DNA of 44,017 nt from the NCBI GenBank assembly GCA_944383325.1, contig CALWPC010000036.1, positions 1 to 44,017 of the forward strand, given 5' to 3'. Positions 7,265 through 15,054 of the stretch are shown here, in pieces. Source of the DNA: an uncultured Lachnospiraceae bacterium. Lineage in GTDB: Bacteria > Bacillota > Clostridia > Lachnospirales > Lachnospiraceae. How positions within the stretch are numbered: the stretch's first letter is position 1; every line of letters starts with the position of its first letter. Below the pieces are notes generated by a model. That model was not told where the DNA came from and ran no database searches. It was given only the letters and a program-made list of their open reading frames with translations. The translations under genes and the position numbers were made by a program.

Positions 7265-9169
7265 TCACTCGGTTATAGCATATGCCCCGCCGATGAAGTA
7301 CTGCGTACCGGATTCTTCCGTCAAATACACATGGACAATACATGGATTCTCGCCAATCCGCAAACCGGACAGCGGTATTTCTGCATAGTATGTGCCGTCA
7401 GGCCGCTCTTCTGCCTCGATCCACTGAAGATCACTCTGATCATCGCCCGCCCACGCAGCCACTGTTACGCTGCTGACCGGATGGTTCAGATTTCGCAGAT
7501 TGATTATATCAATACTCAGCATTTCTCCCTGCGGACGGATCACTGCCGAGACGTCTCCTGCCGGCGCGCGGCCCGTGCGAATCAATAGCTCCGGGCTGTC
7601 CTCGTTAATTTGTGCAAGCTGCTCCATAAGCTGCGATTTTTTCTTCAGCTCAGAGCTTACCTTTTCCACACCGTACTGCTCACTGATCGTCCACGTATCT
7701 GAAAACAGATTTGTGCCAAGCCCCAGGCGATCTCCTTCAATTTCCACATCCAGACTGGCCAGCGTCGTCGGAAAGCAATCCATTGTCGTGTAATTCCGGT
7801 AGTCATTCGTCTGCGCAGAGACGGCGGAATTGATATAGGAAACATAGACCTTTCTCGTATAATCGACCGAAACATCCTGACAGAAATCACTGTCCATCGT
7901 CGGGTGATCCCCTACAAGCACAATGGTAGTATTTTCATAAAAGTCCTGCTGCTGAACCCAGTGCACAAACTCATCCACCTGGCGGCTCGCGCAGGCAATG
8001 ACGTTTGCATATTGATTCTCCCCGTAAGTGTTCGGGCATTCCGGGCAGAGATACCCGTCCTCAAAGTGTGTGTCCACAGTAAGAAGCGTCAGATTAAACG
8101 GCTGCTCACTCTCCGACATCTGCTCCAGTTGCTGTCTTGCAAATGCAAACAGCTTCTCATCCTCATAACCCCACCATACACGATAATCTTCCGGAAGCAC
8201 CCCCCCGTCTCCGACTGCGTAGTTGTGGTCCCAGATGGTATATCCGCCATGCTCCGTAAAAAACAGACGTCTTCCTCCGAAGGTTGCATCCGAACCAATC
8301 ATCAGCATCTGACGGTACCCGGCCGTATCCAAAATATCGCCGAGCGCGACGACATCCGAAAAGAACGTCTGCTGTGTATCCATCGCATTGTCCTCGATCG
8401 AAATACTCAGCGGCAGACCCGACATCTGTGAAAACATCGCGGCAATCGTCCATGTAGAACCGGGCATCGAATAGCCGCCATTTAAAATCTCCTCATCCCC
8501 CGAAAAATCTTCATTCTCCTGCGCAAGCTTCGTCAGCTCTTTGATATAATTTTCCTCAAAAGCGCCGCCGCTTGCCTCATCGGCATACGTCATCTCCATG
8601 GATTCCAGAAAAATATAAATCAAATTGCGCTTTTTGTCCGGGAATTGGAGTTCCACCGATCTCGGATCCACATAATTCTCATCAATAAAAGTAGAGTACG
8701 TGCTCTGGTTTTGTGCAAACGCGGAAATTTCAAGCTTCTGCCATGCATACTGGGCAAGACTGCCGGAAAACAACAGCGAAAAGCCGACAACGCCCATCTC
8801 AATCGCCTGGACAACCCGATTGCGTTTACGTAACTTTGTAAACACCACAACCAACAACACAAATACCAAAACAGACGGAACAACACAGCAGCGCAAAAAA
8901 CTCCAGATCACCGTAGTGCTTGTTCCTTCTAACGGTCCCGTCAAATGATAGACCAATTCTTCCATCGTCAGATTCGTCCACGTGCGAAACATCCATATGA
9001 TGCCCGTACATAAAAGCGTCGCAAAAGCCGCAAGAAATACTGTGACAACTAAAATCCCCTTCTCAAGAGCTTTCCACAGCACACGCATTCCGCCATAATT
9101 CTTCCACTTTTTCACCTTCTGCGAGAACCGGACAAACCGGCCTTTCCATGTGTTGGGGTTATCATTCAT
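7265..9169 (-). CDS. LTA-synthase-like membrane phosphotransferase (alkaline phosphatase superfamily)
   Basis: An N-terminal region with several membrane segments is followed by an extracytoplasmic sulfatase-type domain: NLIYIFLESME, the threonine-bearing GGYSMPGSTWTIAAM, and the late metal site VGDHPTMDSDF. LTA synthases and phosphoglycerol transferases use this fold to move glycerol phosphate or similar groups to surface glycans. A C-terminal beta-type region (about 120 residues) follows the catalytic domain. I chose ATG 9169 (MNDNPNTW), which has GGGAG upstream, over a GTG at 9214. It is last in the wzm/wzt operon, so it probably decorates the exported polymer. The exact donor and acceptor are unknown. 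Confidence 0.8.
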   Translation of the reverse strand: MNDNPNTWKGRFVRFSQKVKKWKNYGGMRVLWKALEKGILVVTVFLAAFATLLCTGIIWMFRTWTNLTMEELVYHLTGPLEGTSTTVIWSFLRCCVVPSVLVFVLLVVVFTKLRKRNRVVQAIEMGVVGFSLLFSGSLAQYAWQKLEISAFAQNQSTYSTFIDENYVDPRSVELQFPDKKRNLIYIFLESMEMTYADEASGGAFEENYIKELTKLAQENEDFSGDEEILNGGYSMPGSTWTIAAMFSQMSGLPLSISIEDNAMDTQQTFFSDVVALGDILDTAGYRQMLMIGSDATFGGRRLFFTEHGGYTIWDHNYAVGDGGVLPEDYRVWWGYEDEKLFAFARQQLEQMSESEQPFNLTLLTVDTHFEDGYLCPECPNTYGENQYANVIACASRQVDEFVHWVQQQDFYENTTIVLVGDHPTMDSDFCQDVSVDYTRKVYVSYINSAVSAQTNDYRNYTTMDCFPTTLASLDVEIEGDRLGLGTNLFSDTWTISEQYGVEKVSSELKKKSQLMEQLAQINEDSPELLIRTGRAPAGDVSAVIRPQGEMLSIDIINLRNLNHPVSSVTVAAWAGDDQSDLQWIEAEERPDGTYYAEIPLSGLRIGENPCIVHVYLTEESGTQYFIGGAYAITE

Positions 9170-9226
9170 AATGAGCTCGCTCCCTGTCCTGTGTTTGCAC
9201 TTTGTGCCTGACACAGCACAAAGCGG

Positions 9227-10420
9227 TTATTTTCTTTCGTCTGAATCTCTTTTCAGCATGCGCTTTGCATTGCGCAACGGCCTCGTCACCTTCCACGACC
9301 ACGATTCCATAATTTGCTGATAATTCCGGCGCTCCTGTTCATACGCCGCGCTCGTCTGTTTATACGCCTCATTGATCCGGTCATACGCTTCACCAATCTG
9401 CTCATTCTTCGCATTGGCATTTACTAACTGCGTATACATTTCGTCTTTGATGCGCACCGCCTCGTTGAGCTTCTCAATCGTATCCCGATACTGATCCTCG
9501 GTATCATGAAGCTTTTGCTCCACCTCATCTTTAATGCGAACCGCGTCATTGAGCCGGTCTATGGTCAAAAGATACTCTTTCTCTGTTTTGTGCAGTATAT
9601 CTACCGCTTCCTGATACCGTTTCACCGTAGCCTGGTATTCACTCACCAGCTCCGGGTATCCCTTCAGTTCTTCAAACGGAATCCGGGGCACAAAATATTG
9701 TTCACCGGTAAACGCGGGCTCTCCGCCGCTGTAAACAAATTGAATAAATGCATCCTCCATTGCCCGAAATCGTTCCTGCTCCTGCTCGGTAAAATCAAAA
9801 TGTTCAATATAATCCTGAAACGAGTACTGAGCGGAAAGTTCTCTTAAATTTTTATCATAAAAATGACAGAGAATGCGATAGAGGACATATTTTTCCGGAA
9901 CCGGAAAATTGCATACCCACTCATAATCAAACACACTTACACTTCCATCTGCCAGTACCACCAGATTGTCAAAAATCACATCCAGATTGCACGGGTTCAT
10001 ACACGGCATCCCCGTACAGTCCACATCGCCGAACATTTCCACAAACTCCTCTGTCCGGGTAAACTCGCACCGATTTTTTGTATTTACTTTATAGAGACTC
10101 TGAAACACGTTGTTGATCTCCTCAAACAGCCTGTCCGGCGAATCTGCCCGCCGTTTCAGTTTCTCTTCCAAACCAGTCCCGCGGACATACGGATACCTCA
10201 CATAGCGATCTCCAAACTGCGCGCGCACCGGCACAATTTCCGGATAAAGCTCCTTCACAGCTTCATAATTGTTCCGAAAACGGTCAATATGCGCTTTTGC
10301 CTCCTGCGTCAGCGCACTCTTCTCAATATACAGCTCATCGCCGTCCTGACAAATAATGGTCTTTGTCTGAAATCGCGGTGCTCTGTTTTGGTTATACTTG
10401 CTATAAATAATTGTTCTCAT
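9227..10420 (-). CDS. kinase-fold protein with C-terminal coiled coil (WbdD-kinase/ruler-like)
   Basis: Residues 1-250 look like an atypical small-molecule or sugar kinase. The catalytic-loop-like NLDVIFDNLVV is followed by VFDYEW, where a DFG-type Asp would bind metal. Residues 265-375 are a long coiled coil with an internal repeat LN(D/E)AVRIKDE spaced 28 residues (four heptads). The last 30 residues hold SWSWKVTRPLR and a basic amphipathic end that may touch the membrane; this motif is common at the tails of glycosyltransferases. The gene follows the methyltransferase by 20 bases. In E. coli WbdD, methyltransferase, kinase and coiled coil are one protein that caps and measures O-antigen. 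Function here is inferred by analogy. Confidence 0.6.
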   Translation of the reverse strand: MRTIIYSKYNQNRAPRFQTKTIICQDGDELYIEKSALTQEAKAHIDRFRNNYEAVKELYPEIVPVRAQFGDRYVRYPYVRGTGLEEKLKRRADSPDRLFEEINNVFQSLYKVNTKNRCEFTRTEEFVEMFGDVDCTGMPCMNPCNLDVIFDNLVVLADGSVSVFDYEWVCNFPVPEKYVLYRILCHFYDKNLRELSAQYSFQDYIEHFDFTEQEQERFRAMEDAFIQFVYSGGEPAFTGEQYFVPRIPFEELKGYPELVSEYQATVKRYQEAVDILHKTEKEYLLTIDRLNDAVRIKDEVEQKLHDTEDQYRDTIEKLNEAVRIKDEMYTQLVNANAKNEQIGEAYDRINEAYKQTSAAYEQERRNYQQIMESWSWKVTRPLRNAKRMLKRDSDERK

Positions 10421-10440
10421 GGCCGCCCCATTCTGCCGAA

Positions 10441-11361
10441 TTACTGTTTCTCGGCAATCACCAGAAAAGAATTTGCAAAATACGGAAATTCATTATCCCC
10501 GCACACGGTATCATACGCCGTTTCCTCATCAAACATTTGATAATTCGTCCCGGAATACGCCCGCTTTATATTCCGAAGCTCTCCCGGACCTGGCAGATAG
10601 GAATCGGAATAAATCACTGCCGGCAATTTATAATCCGGCATCGGATAATAAAAATGAAGATTTTCAAACCCGCACTCGGTCAGTAAATTGGTAAGTTCCG
10701 GCTTGGAGAACGTCACTGCCCCGGACGTGTTGATATAATTATTAATACCGTCGAACGCAACGCCCGTGTGATCTTCTGCCGCTCCTGAAAAATATTTCAT
10801 TCCCATCTTGTTTTCAATGGCAATGATTGCTTTGCCGCCATCTTTTAAGCTGCCGCGCACTTTTTTTAGCATTGCATGAAACGGATCGTTCCCGCCAAGA
10901 TAGAGCTTGGAATATTCCAACACTCCGATCAACGTGACATAATCAAATTGTTCGTCCAGCTCAATCTCTTCGAAATTTCCGACAAAGATTTCCGCGCTTG
11001 CTGTATCTGCATTTTTATAGGCATTGATCAGCGACCGCCGGCGCGAAAGCTCAATACATACGACCCGTGCAAGGCGCCTTCCGAACAAGCCGGTAAGCGC
11101 GCCGCAGCCCGCACCAATTTCCAACAGAGACGCGTCGCGGTCAAACTCATACCACTCAAGCAGATTTTCACGCGCTTTGGAGAAGTGATAAAGTATCGGC
11201 CACGAATCTCCCTCACGCAGCGCCTCGTCAATGCGTTTCTCCTTGCAAATGTTCAGCATCTGTTCTTCAATATCGCCGTCGCTGTACAGATCCTGACCGG
11301 AATAAAACCGATAATTTAATTTGTAGCCTCCAATCACTTCATTTTGCAATCTTTCACCCAT
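10441..11361 (-). CDS. class I SAM-dependent methyltransferase of the polysaccharide operon
   Basis: The Rossmann motif I LEIGAGCGALTGLFG (about residues 78-92) is followed by an acidic motif II (VVCIELS) and the motif IV-like YVTLIGVLEY. The 306-residue protein has an N-terminal helical extension with SWPILYHFSKARENLLEW. It lies between wzt and the kinase-like gene, with gaps of 28 and 20 bases. Context suggests that it methylates a sugar or a phosphate at the growing end of the exported glycan. Substrate cannot be read from sequence. Confidence 0.7.
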   Translation of the reverse strand: MGERLQNEVIGGYKLNYRFYSGQDLYSDGDIEEQMLNICKEKRIDEALREGDSWPILYHFSKARENLLEWYEFDRDASLLEIGAGCGALTGLFGRRLARVVCIELSRRRSLINAYKNADTASAEIFVGNFEEIELDEQFDYVTLIGVLEYSKLYLGGNDPFHAMLKKVRGSLKDGGKAIIAIENKMGMKYFSGAAEDHTGVAFDGINNYINTSGAVTFSKPELTNLLTECGFENLHFYYPMPDYKLPAVIYSDSYLPGPGELRNIKRAYSGTNYQMFDEETAYDTVCGDNEFPYFANSFLVIAEKQ

Positions 11362-11389
11362 ATATTCTCCACTCCGCCGCGCGCGTTTA

Positions 11390-12676
11390 CTATCGCACCT
11401 TGACTGTTGAATTCATATCATAAACCCCGACAATATTTTTACTGGAAATACACTGAAGTACACACACCTCATACAATCTGCTGTATACGTCGAACGCGCC
11501 GTTCACAAATCCAGTACACCCCAGACACAACAAATATTCGCCGCCTTTTAAGTCCAGCTTCTGCGTAAACGAGACGACCTTGATCTCACCTTTTCTGACC
11601 GTGCCAAGATCGACGTCCTCATACATCGTATTCGTTCCGGTAATTTCCGTGCCCTGTTTGTCCCGGATCGTGTAAGCCATAATCGGATCTCGCACATCCT
11701 GGTTAAACCGCACTTTCATTTTAATGGTAAACGTATCGCCTTTATTCAATATATTCGTGATACGTCCGGTTTCATCTAAGATACAGTAATCAATAATATC
11801 CGCTTCTCCGCTTCCATAAACCGAGCAATTCGGATTCTCTACCATGCGATCTTTCCACAGCCTGTTTTCCGAGCTGTCCGTCCGCTCATCGGAATCCATA
11901 TGATCTGTTCCGTCTGAAGCTTCGCGGTCATCCGGGGCGTCCTGATTAACCATAATTTTCTTATACAGGTCGATCATTTCTTTTGGTTCGCCTTCCGCCC
12001 GCTTGTTTCCCTTTTCCAACAAGATCACCCGGTCGCAATATTTATTGACGCTTCCGAGATCATGACTGACAAACACAATCGTCTTGCCCATTTTTTTAAA
12101 TTCTTCGAACTTATGGTAACATTTCGCCTGAAAGAAGACATCGCCGACGGACAGCGCCTCGTCAACAATCAAAATTTCAGGATCAATATTAATGGCAACG
12201 GCGAATGCCAGACGGACAAACATACCGCTTGAATACGTTTTCACCGGCTGATTGATAAAATCGCCGATGTCGGCAAATTCCAGAATGCTCTGCAACCGTT
12301 CGTCAATTTCTTCTCTGCTGAATCCGATCATTGTGCCGTTCAGATAAACATTCTCAATTCCAGTATATTCGCCGTTGAATCCCGCCCCAAGCTCCAAAAG
12401 CGCGGAAATACGGCCGTTTACCTGCACCTCCCCGGACGTCTGATTGAGCACTCCGGTGATAATCTTCAGAATTGTGGATTTTCCCGATCCGTTGGTGCCA
12501 ATGATGCCCACGGTCTCTCCCCTGCGGATTTCCATATTAATATGATTGAGCGCATAGTGCTCCTGGTAGCATTTCCTGCGCGTCAGCTTTAAGGACTCCT
12601 TCAGACGATCGCTCGGTTTATTGTACAATTTGTAAATCTTACTGACATCCGCCACGCGGATTGCAATGTCTTCCAT
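11390..12676 (-). CDS. polysaccharide ABC exporter ATPase, Wzt type with C-terminal domain
   Basis: Residues 1-245 form the nucleotide-binding domain: Walker A GTNGSGKST (60-68), signature YSSGM, Walker B ILIVDEA and the switch VSHD. The ELGAGFNGEYTGIEN segment is typical of Wzt/TagH-type exporters. After a charged linker (about 245-275), residues 275-428 form a beta-rich domain like the Wzt carbohydrate-binding domain, which in O9a-type systems recognises a capped glycan end. It pairs with the permease gene 46 bases upstream. A teichoic-acid TagH role is an alternative, but the C-terminal domain and the neighbours favour glycan-end recognition. Confidence 0.85.
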   Translation of the reverse strand: MEDIAIRVADVSKIYKLYNKPSDRLKESLKLTRRKCYQEHYALNHINMEIRRGETVGIIGTNGSGKSTILKIITGVLNQTSGEVQVNGRISALLELGAGFNGEYTGIENVYLNGTMIGFSREEIDERLQSILEFADIGDFINQPVKTYSSGMFVRLAFAVAINIDPEILIVDEALSVGDVFFQAKCYHKFEEFKKMGKTIVFVSHDLGSVNKYCDRVILLEKGNKRAEGEPKEMIDLYKKIMVNQDAPDDREASDGTDHMDSDERTDSSENRLWKDRMVENPNCSVYGSGEADIIDYCILDETGRITNILNKGDTFTIKMKVRFNQDVRDPIMAYTIRDKQGTEITGTNTMYEDVDLGTVRKGEIKVVSFTQKLDLKGGEYLLCLGCTGFVNGAFDVYSRLYEVCVLQCISSKNIVGVYDMNSTVKVR

Positions 12677-12722
12677 ATATTTCCTCTTTCCCGTACGTTG
12701 TAGCCAATTTCTTCACAATATT

Positions 12723-14114
12723 TTACAGTACATCCGCAAAATGAACCTTCAAGCGCCGGAACATGACAATTCCCAGGGCAAATACACACACCGTCACAAA
12801 CCAGAAATAAATAAGCTGCGTCGGATTTTCCCAAAACCAGACATGACTAATCATCGATTCGCGGTATCCATTGACAATATAGTAAATCGGATTGACTTTC
12901 AAAATCCAACGCGTGCCTTCTCCCATCATCGTCTCATCCCACATAATCGGCGTCATCCAGATGCCGACCTGAAGCAAAATATTGATAATCTGGCCAAGGT
13001 CACGGAAAAATACAATAACCGCGCTCGTCACATACGTCAGTCCCAACACAAAGATAAACAGGCAGAGCGAATAATAAATGACCTGCAATGCGTATACCGT
13101 CGGATAAATCCCATTGATGACATACATAAAAATTGTGAACGCGACAAAAAAGATGTGCACAAATAACGCCGAAATAATTTTCACAATCGGCAGAATATCA
13201 ATCTGAAATACCACCTTTTTTACCAGATAACTGTACTCGATCAGACTGGTCGTTCCTCCGTTTAACGCGTCGCTGAAGAAAAACCACGGTACAATACCCG
13301 CAATGAGCCAGAGTACCCACGGTACTTCCATCACGGCGCCAGACCGAAACCCAACCTCAAATACAAACCAGTACACAAGCACGGTGACTATCGGCTGAAT
13401 AAACGCCCAGATAATGCCGAGATAGGAGCCGGCGTATTTTGTCTTAAAATCGTTTTTCGCCAGATTCATAAGTAGCTTCCGATTGCCCAAAATATGAACG
13501 GCCAGTTCCTTAAACGGGCGGAAGCAAAGCATCATGACGAGGAGTGTCAAATCCAGAAGAATACACCGGCCGATATTGGCCAACAGCACCGGTGTGCGCT
13601 GTCCTTCTACAATCAAATTTTGCAAATCAATCGCTGTGAGGTCAAATGTAAATGAACTGTCGTTTCCGTTTGTAGCCGCATAAATTGCACCGTCCCGAAC
13701 TTCAAGCGTATCAAGCATAAACGTCTGCGTGCCGGTGAGCATTCTCTGCGGATCAAGCGACACAGTGTCCCATCCAGATCCGATTTTCACATCGGAAAGA
13801 GTATGTACGCCCGGCTCGGTTCCGAAGTCAAAACGCAAATAGGTCGCCTCCTGCGGCAAATAAAAGGTAAACGTCTTTTCTTTGCCCGGAGATTTATACT
13901 CTGTCTGTTCGCTGTATACCGCATCCCAGTCAATCGTCTGAGCCGAACGGTAATACAACTGGTAAACCTGCTCCTGATCTGCCTCGATGGTAAAAATAAA
14001 TTTATATCCTGCCTCTGCATCCGGCTGAATAAATTGAAAAATCAGCACATTTGAAAGAATGCCGAACAATATCACGGCAATCCATACTGCCATTCTCTTT
14101 TTAGACATACTCAT
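12723..14114 (-). CDS. polysaccharide ABC exporter permease, Wzm type with extra N-terminal domain
   Basis: The C-terminal 270 residues are a standard ABC-2 permease with KNDFKTKYAGSYLGIIWAFIQP, about six membrane segments and the FRDLGQIINILLQVGIWMTPIMW block. Unusually, about 190 residues precede it: a first membrane helix (about 10-30), a predicted extracytoplasmic, beta-rich segment (about 35-180), then a second helix. Wzm proteins usually have about 260 residues. ATG 14114 is preceded by GGAAAGG with 6-base spacing. It is the first gene of the export operon, about 70 bases behind the promoter in the 14161-14220 repeat. Confidence 0.85.
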   Translation of the reverse strand: MSMSKKRMAVWIAVILFGILSNVLIFQFIQPDAEAGYKFIFTIEADQEQVYQLYYRSAQTIDWDAVYSEQTEYKSPGKEKTFTFYLPQEATYLRFDFGTEPGVHTLSDVKIGSGWDTVSLDPQRMLTGTQTFMLDTLEVRDGAIYAATNGNDSSFTFDLTAIDLQNLIVEGQRTPVLLANIGRCILLDLTLLVMMLCFRPFKELAVHILGNRKLLMNLAKNDFKTKYAGSYLGIIWAFIQPIVTVLVYWFVFEVGFRSGAVMEVPWVLWLIAGIVPWFFFSDALNGGTTSLIEYSYLVKKVVFQIDILPIVKIISALFVHIFFVAFTIFMYVINGIYPTVYALQVIYYSLCLFIFVLGLTYVTSAVIVFFRDLGQIINILLQVGIWMTPIMWDETMMGEGTRWILKVNPIYYIVNGYRESMISHVWFWENPTQLIYFWFVTVCVFALGIVMFRRLKVHFADVL

Positions 14115-14160
14115 CCTTAGCCTTTCCAACTTTTCATTTGCGCCTATTATGCCATGCTAG

Positions 14161-14202
14161 TCTCGCGCAAGCACAGACCGCCGCAAGGCTCATTATACCA
14201 TA
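14161..14202 (-). repeat. promoter-leader repeat, copy 1
   Basis: On the minus strand this 42-base stretch holds TATGGTATAATGAGCC, then TTGCGGCGGTCTGTGCTTG and CGCGAGA. Nearly the same sequence occurs at 38941-38983 and 38868-38902. It combines an extended -10 box with a first-transcribed hairpin (GTCT-GTG/CGC-AGAC type with a 4-base loop). Confidence 0.85.
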
Positions 14203-14220
14203 GCTCTGCCGCATTTTCAA
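14192..14220 (-). promoter_or_regulatory. promoter of the wzm export operon
   Basis: TTGAAA (14220-14215) and TATAAT (14197-14192) are 17 bases apart, with TGG directly before the -10. The -35 overlaps the end of the spore-protein gene. Predicted start is near 14185, inside the conserved repeat. Confidence 0.8.
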
Positions 14221-14429
14221 TGAACGGATTCCCCTGTGGAATCTTCCTTTGTCTGCATCGCTTTCCATCTGCGCGTCATCAGCCCGCCAATCCGTCCCGT
14301 CTCTTTTGCAGTCAGCGCTTTCCATCCGCTGTTTTGTACTTTGTCTAACAGTCCAAGCTCTTCCGCAATTTCATATTTCAGCTGTTCCTTTGCCAGTTCC
14401 TCGGGTGTCTTTACTTTTTCCTGTTTCAT
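14217..14429 (-). CDS. small acid-soluble spore protein, alpha/beta type
   Basis: The 70-residue protein has the family layout: LKYEIAEELGLLDKV, a tryptophan-bearing link, and KETGRIGGLMTRRW, which matches the GxxGG(x)MxKR DNA-binding block of alpha/beta SASPs. These proteins coat and protect DNA in the dormant spore. ATG 14429 has GGAAGG just upstream; a longer frame from 14495 has no ribosome site. The GPR protease site is not obvious, so a minor SASP is likely. It marks the host as a spore former. Confidence 0.85.
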   Translation of the reverse strand: MKQEKVKTPEELAKEQLKYEIAEELGLLDKVQNSGWKALTAKETGRIGGLMTRRWKAMQTKEDSTGESVH

Positions 14430-14528
14430 GATCCTTCCACACTCCCTTGTGATTTCTATACAGAAGTATGTCCAGTTTCCGTACATGCTAAACACCTTTG
14501 AAAAAAGCAGACCCGCAAATTGAGCGTT

Positions 14529-14972
14529 TTACAGCGCCTCCCCCGTCTCATCCGACAAATAGGAGAGAATATCCCCCACGCCTTCTCCCGTGACTGAATC
14601 CACGCAAAAGATCGTCTGACAGCCCGCCAATTCAAGCCAGGAAACTGCACGCGGCACGTTCGCCTCCGGATGATGAATCTGCGTCACAATCCCAATGACC
14701 GGGCGCGTTGCCGCGGCCGTCACACAGGGCGGAAACAGGCAATATTGCTCATGCGCATTGACTAACAGCCCGATCACATCCGCCTCGTAGGAATACAGCG
14801 CAAGCGCACTGCCAAGCTCTCTGTTTTCCGCATATTCGCCGGGAGTATCAATCACCACATCTCCGTGATTAATATACTGCGTTTTATGATACTGAATCTT
14901 ATTCCCGTTAAGCGCCTGCCGAAGGGTCGTTTTTCCGGCTTCACTGCGCCCCATTAAAATAATTTTTTTCAT
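14529..14972 (-). CDS. eutP: EutP/PduV-family small GTPase
   Basis: The P-loop is GRSEAGKT (8-15), with a switch region DTPGEYAENREL and the EutP-type INHGDVVIDTPGEY segment. The length of 147 residues is typical. EutP and PduV usually sit in ethanolamine or propanediol microcompartment operons, and EutP has been reported to have acetate kinase activity. Here no microcompartment gene is nearby. It stands alone between a terminator and the spore-protein gene. Walker A is intact, so it should bind nucleotide. Confidence 0.85.
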   Translation of the reverse strand: MKKIILMGRSEAGKTTLRQALNGNKIQYHKTQYINHGDVVIDTPGEYAENRELGSALALYSYEADVIGLLVNAHEQYCLFPPCVTAAATRPVIGIVTQIHHPEANVPRAVSWLELAGCQTIFCVDSVTGEGVGDILSYLSDETGEAL

Positions 14973-14989
14973 TGCACGCCCTCCACAGG

Positions 14990-15045
14990 AAAAGAAAAAA
15001 CGTCTTCAGGCGGACATTTCGTAAGTCATGTCCCACCCTCCGACG
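14990..15045 (-). terminator. intrinsic terminator after ftsW/spoVE
   Basis: On the minus strand a stem built from CGTC/GACG and GGACAT/ATGTCC is followed by GTTTTTTCTTTT. It lies between the FtsW-family gene and eutP, closing the aro-efp-ftsW block. Confidence 0.7.
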
Positions 15046-15054
15046 CCTTGTCCG

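Noticed and set aside
14134-14325. Minus-strand frame of 63 codons through repeat copy 1
   Set aside because: It overlaps the spore-protein gene and the wzm promoter, has no ribosome site, and its only notable part is the repeat itself.
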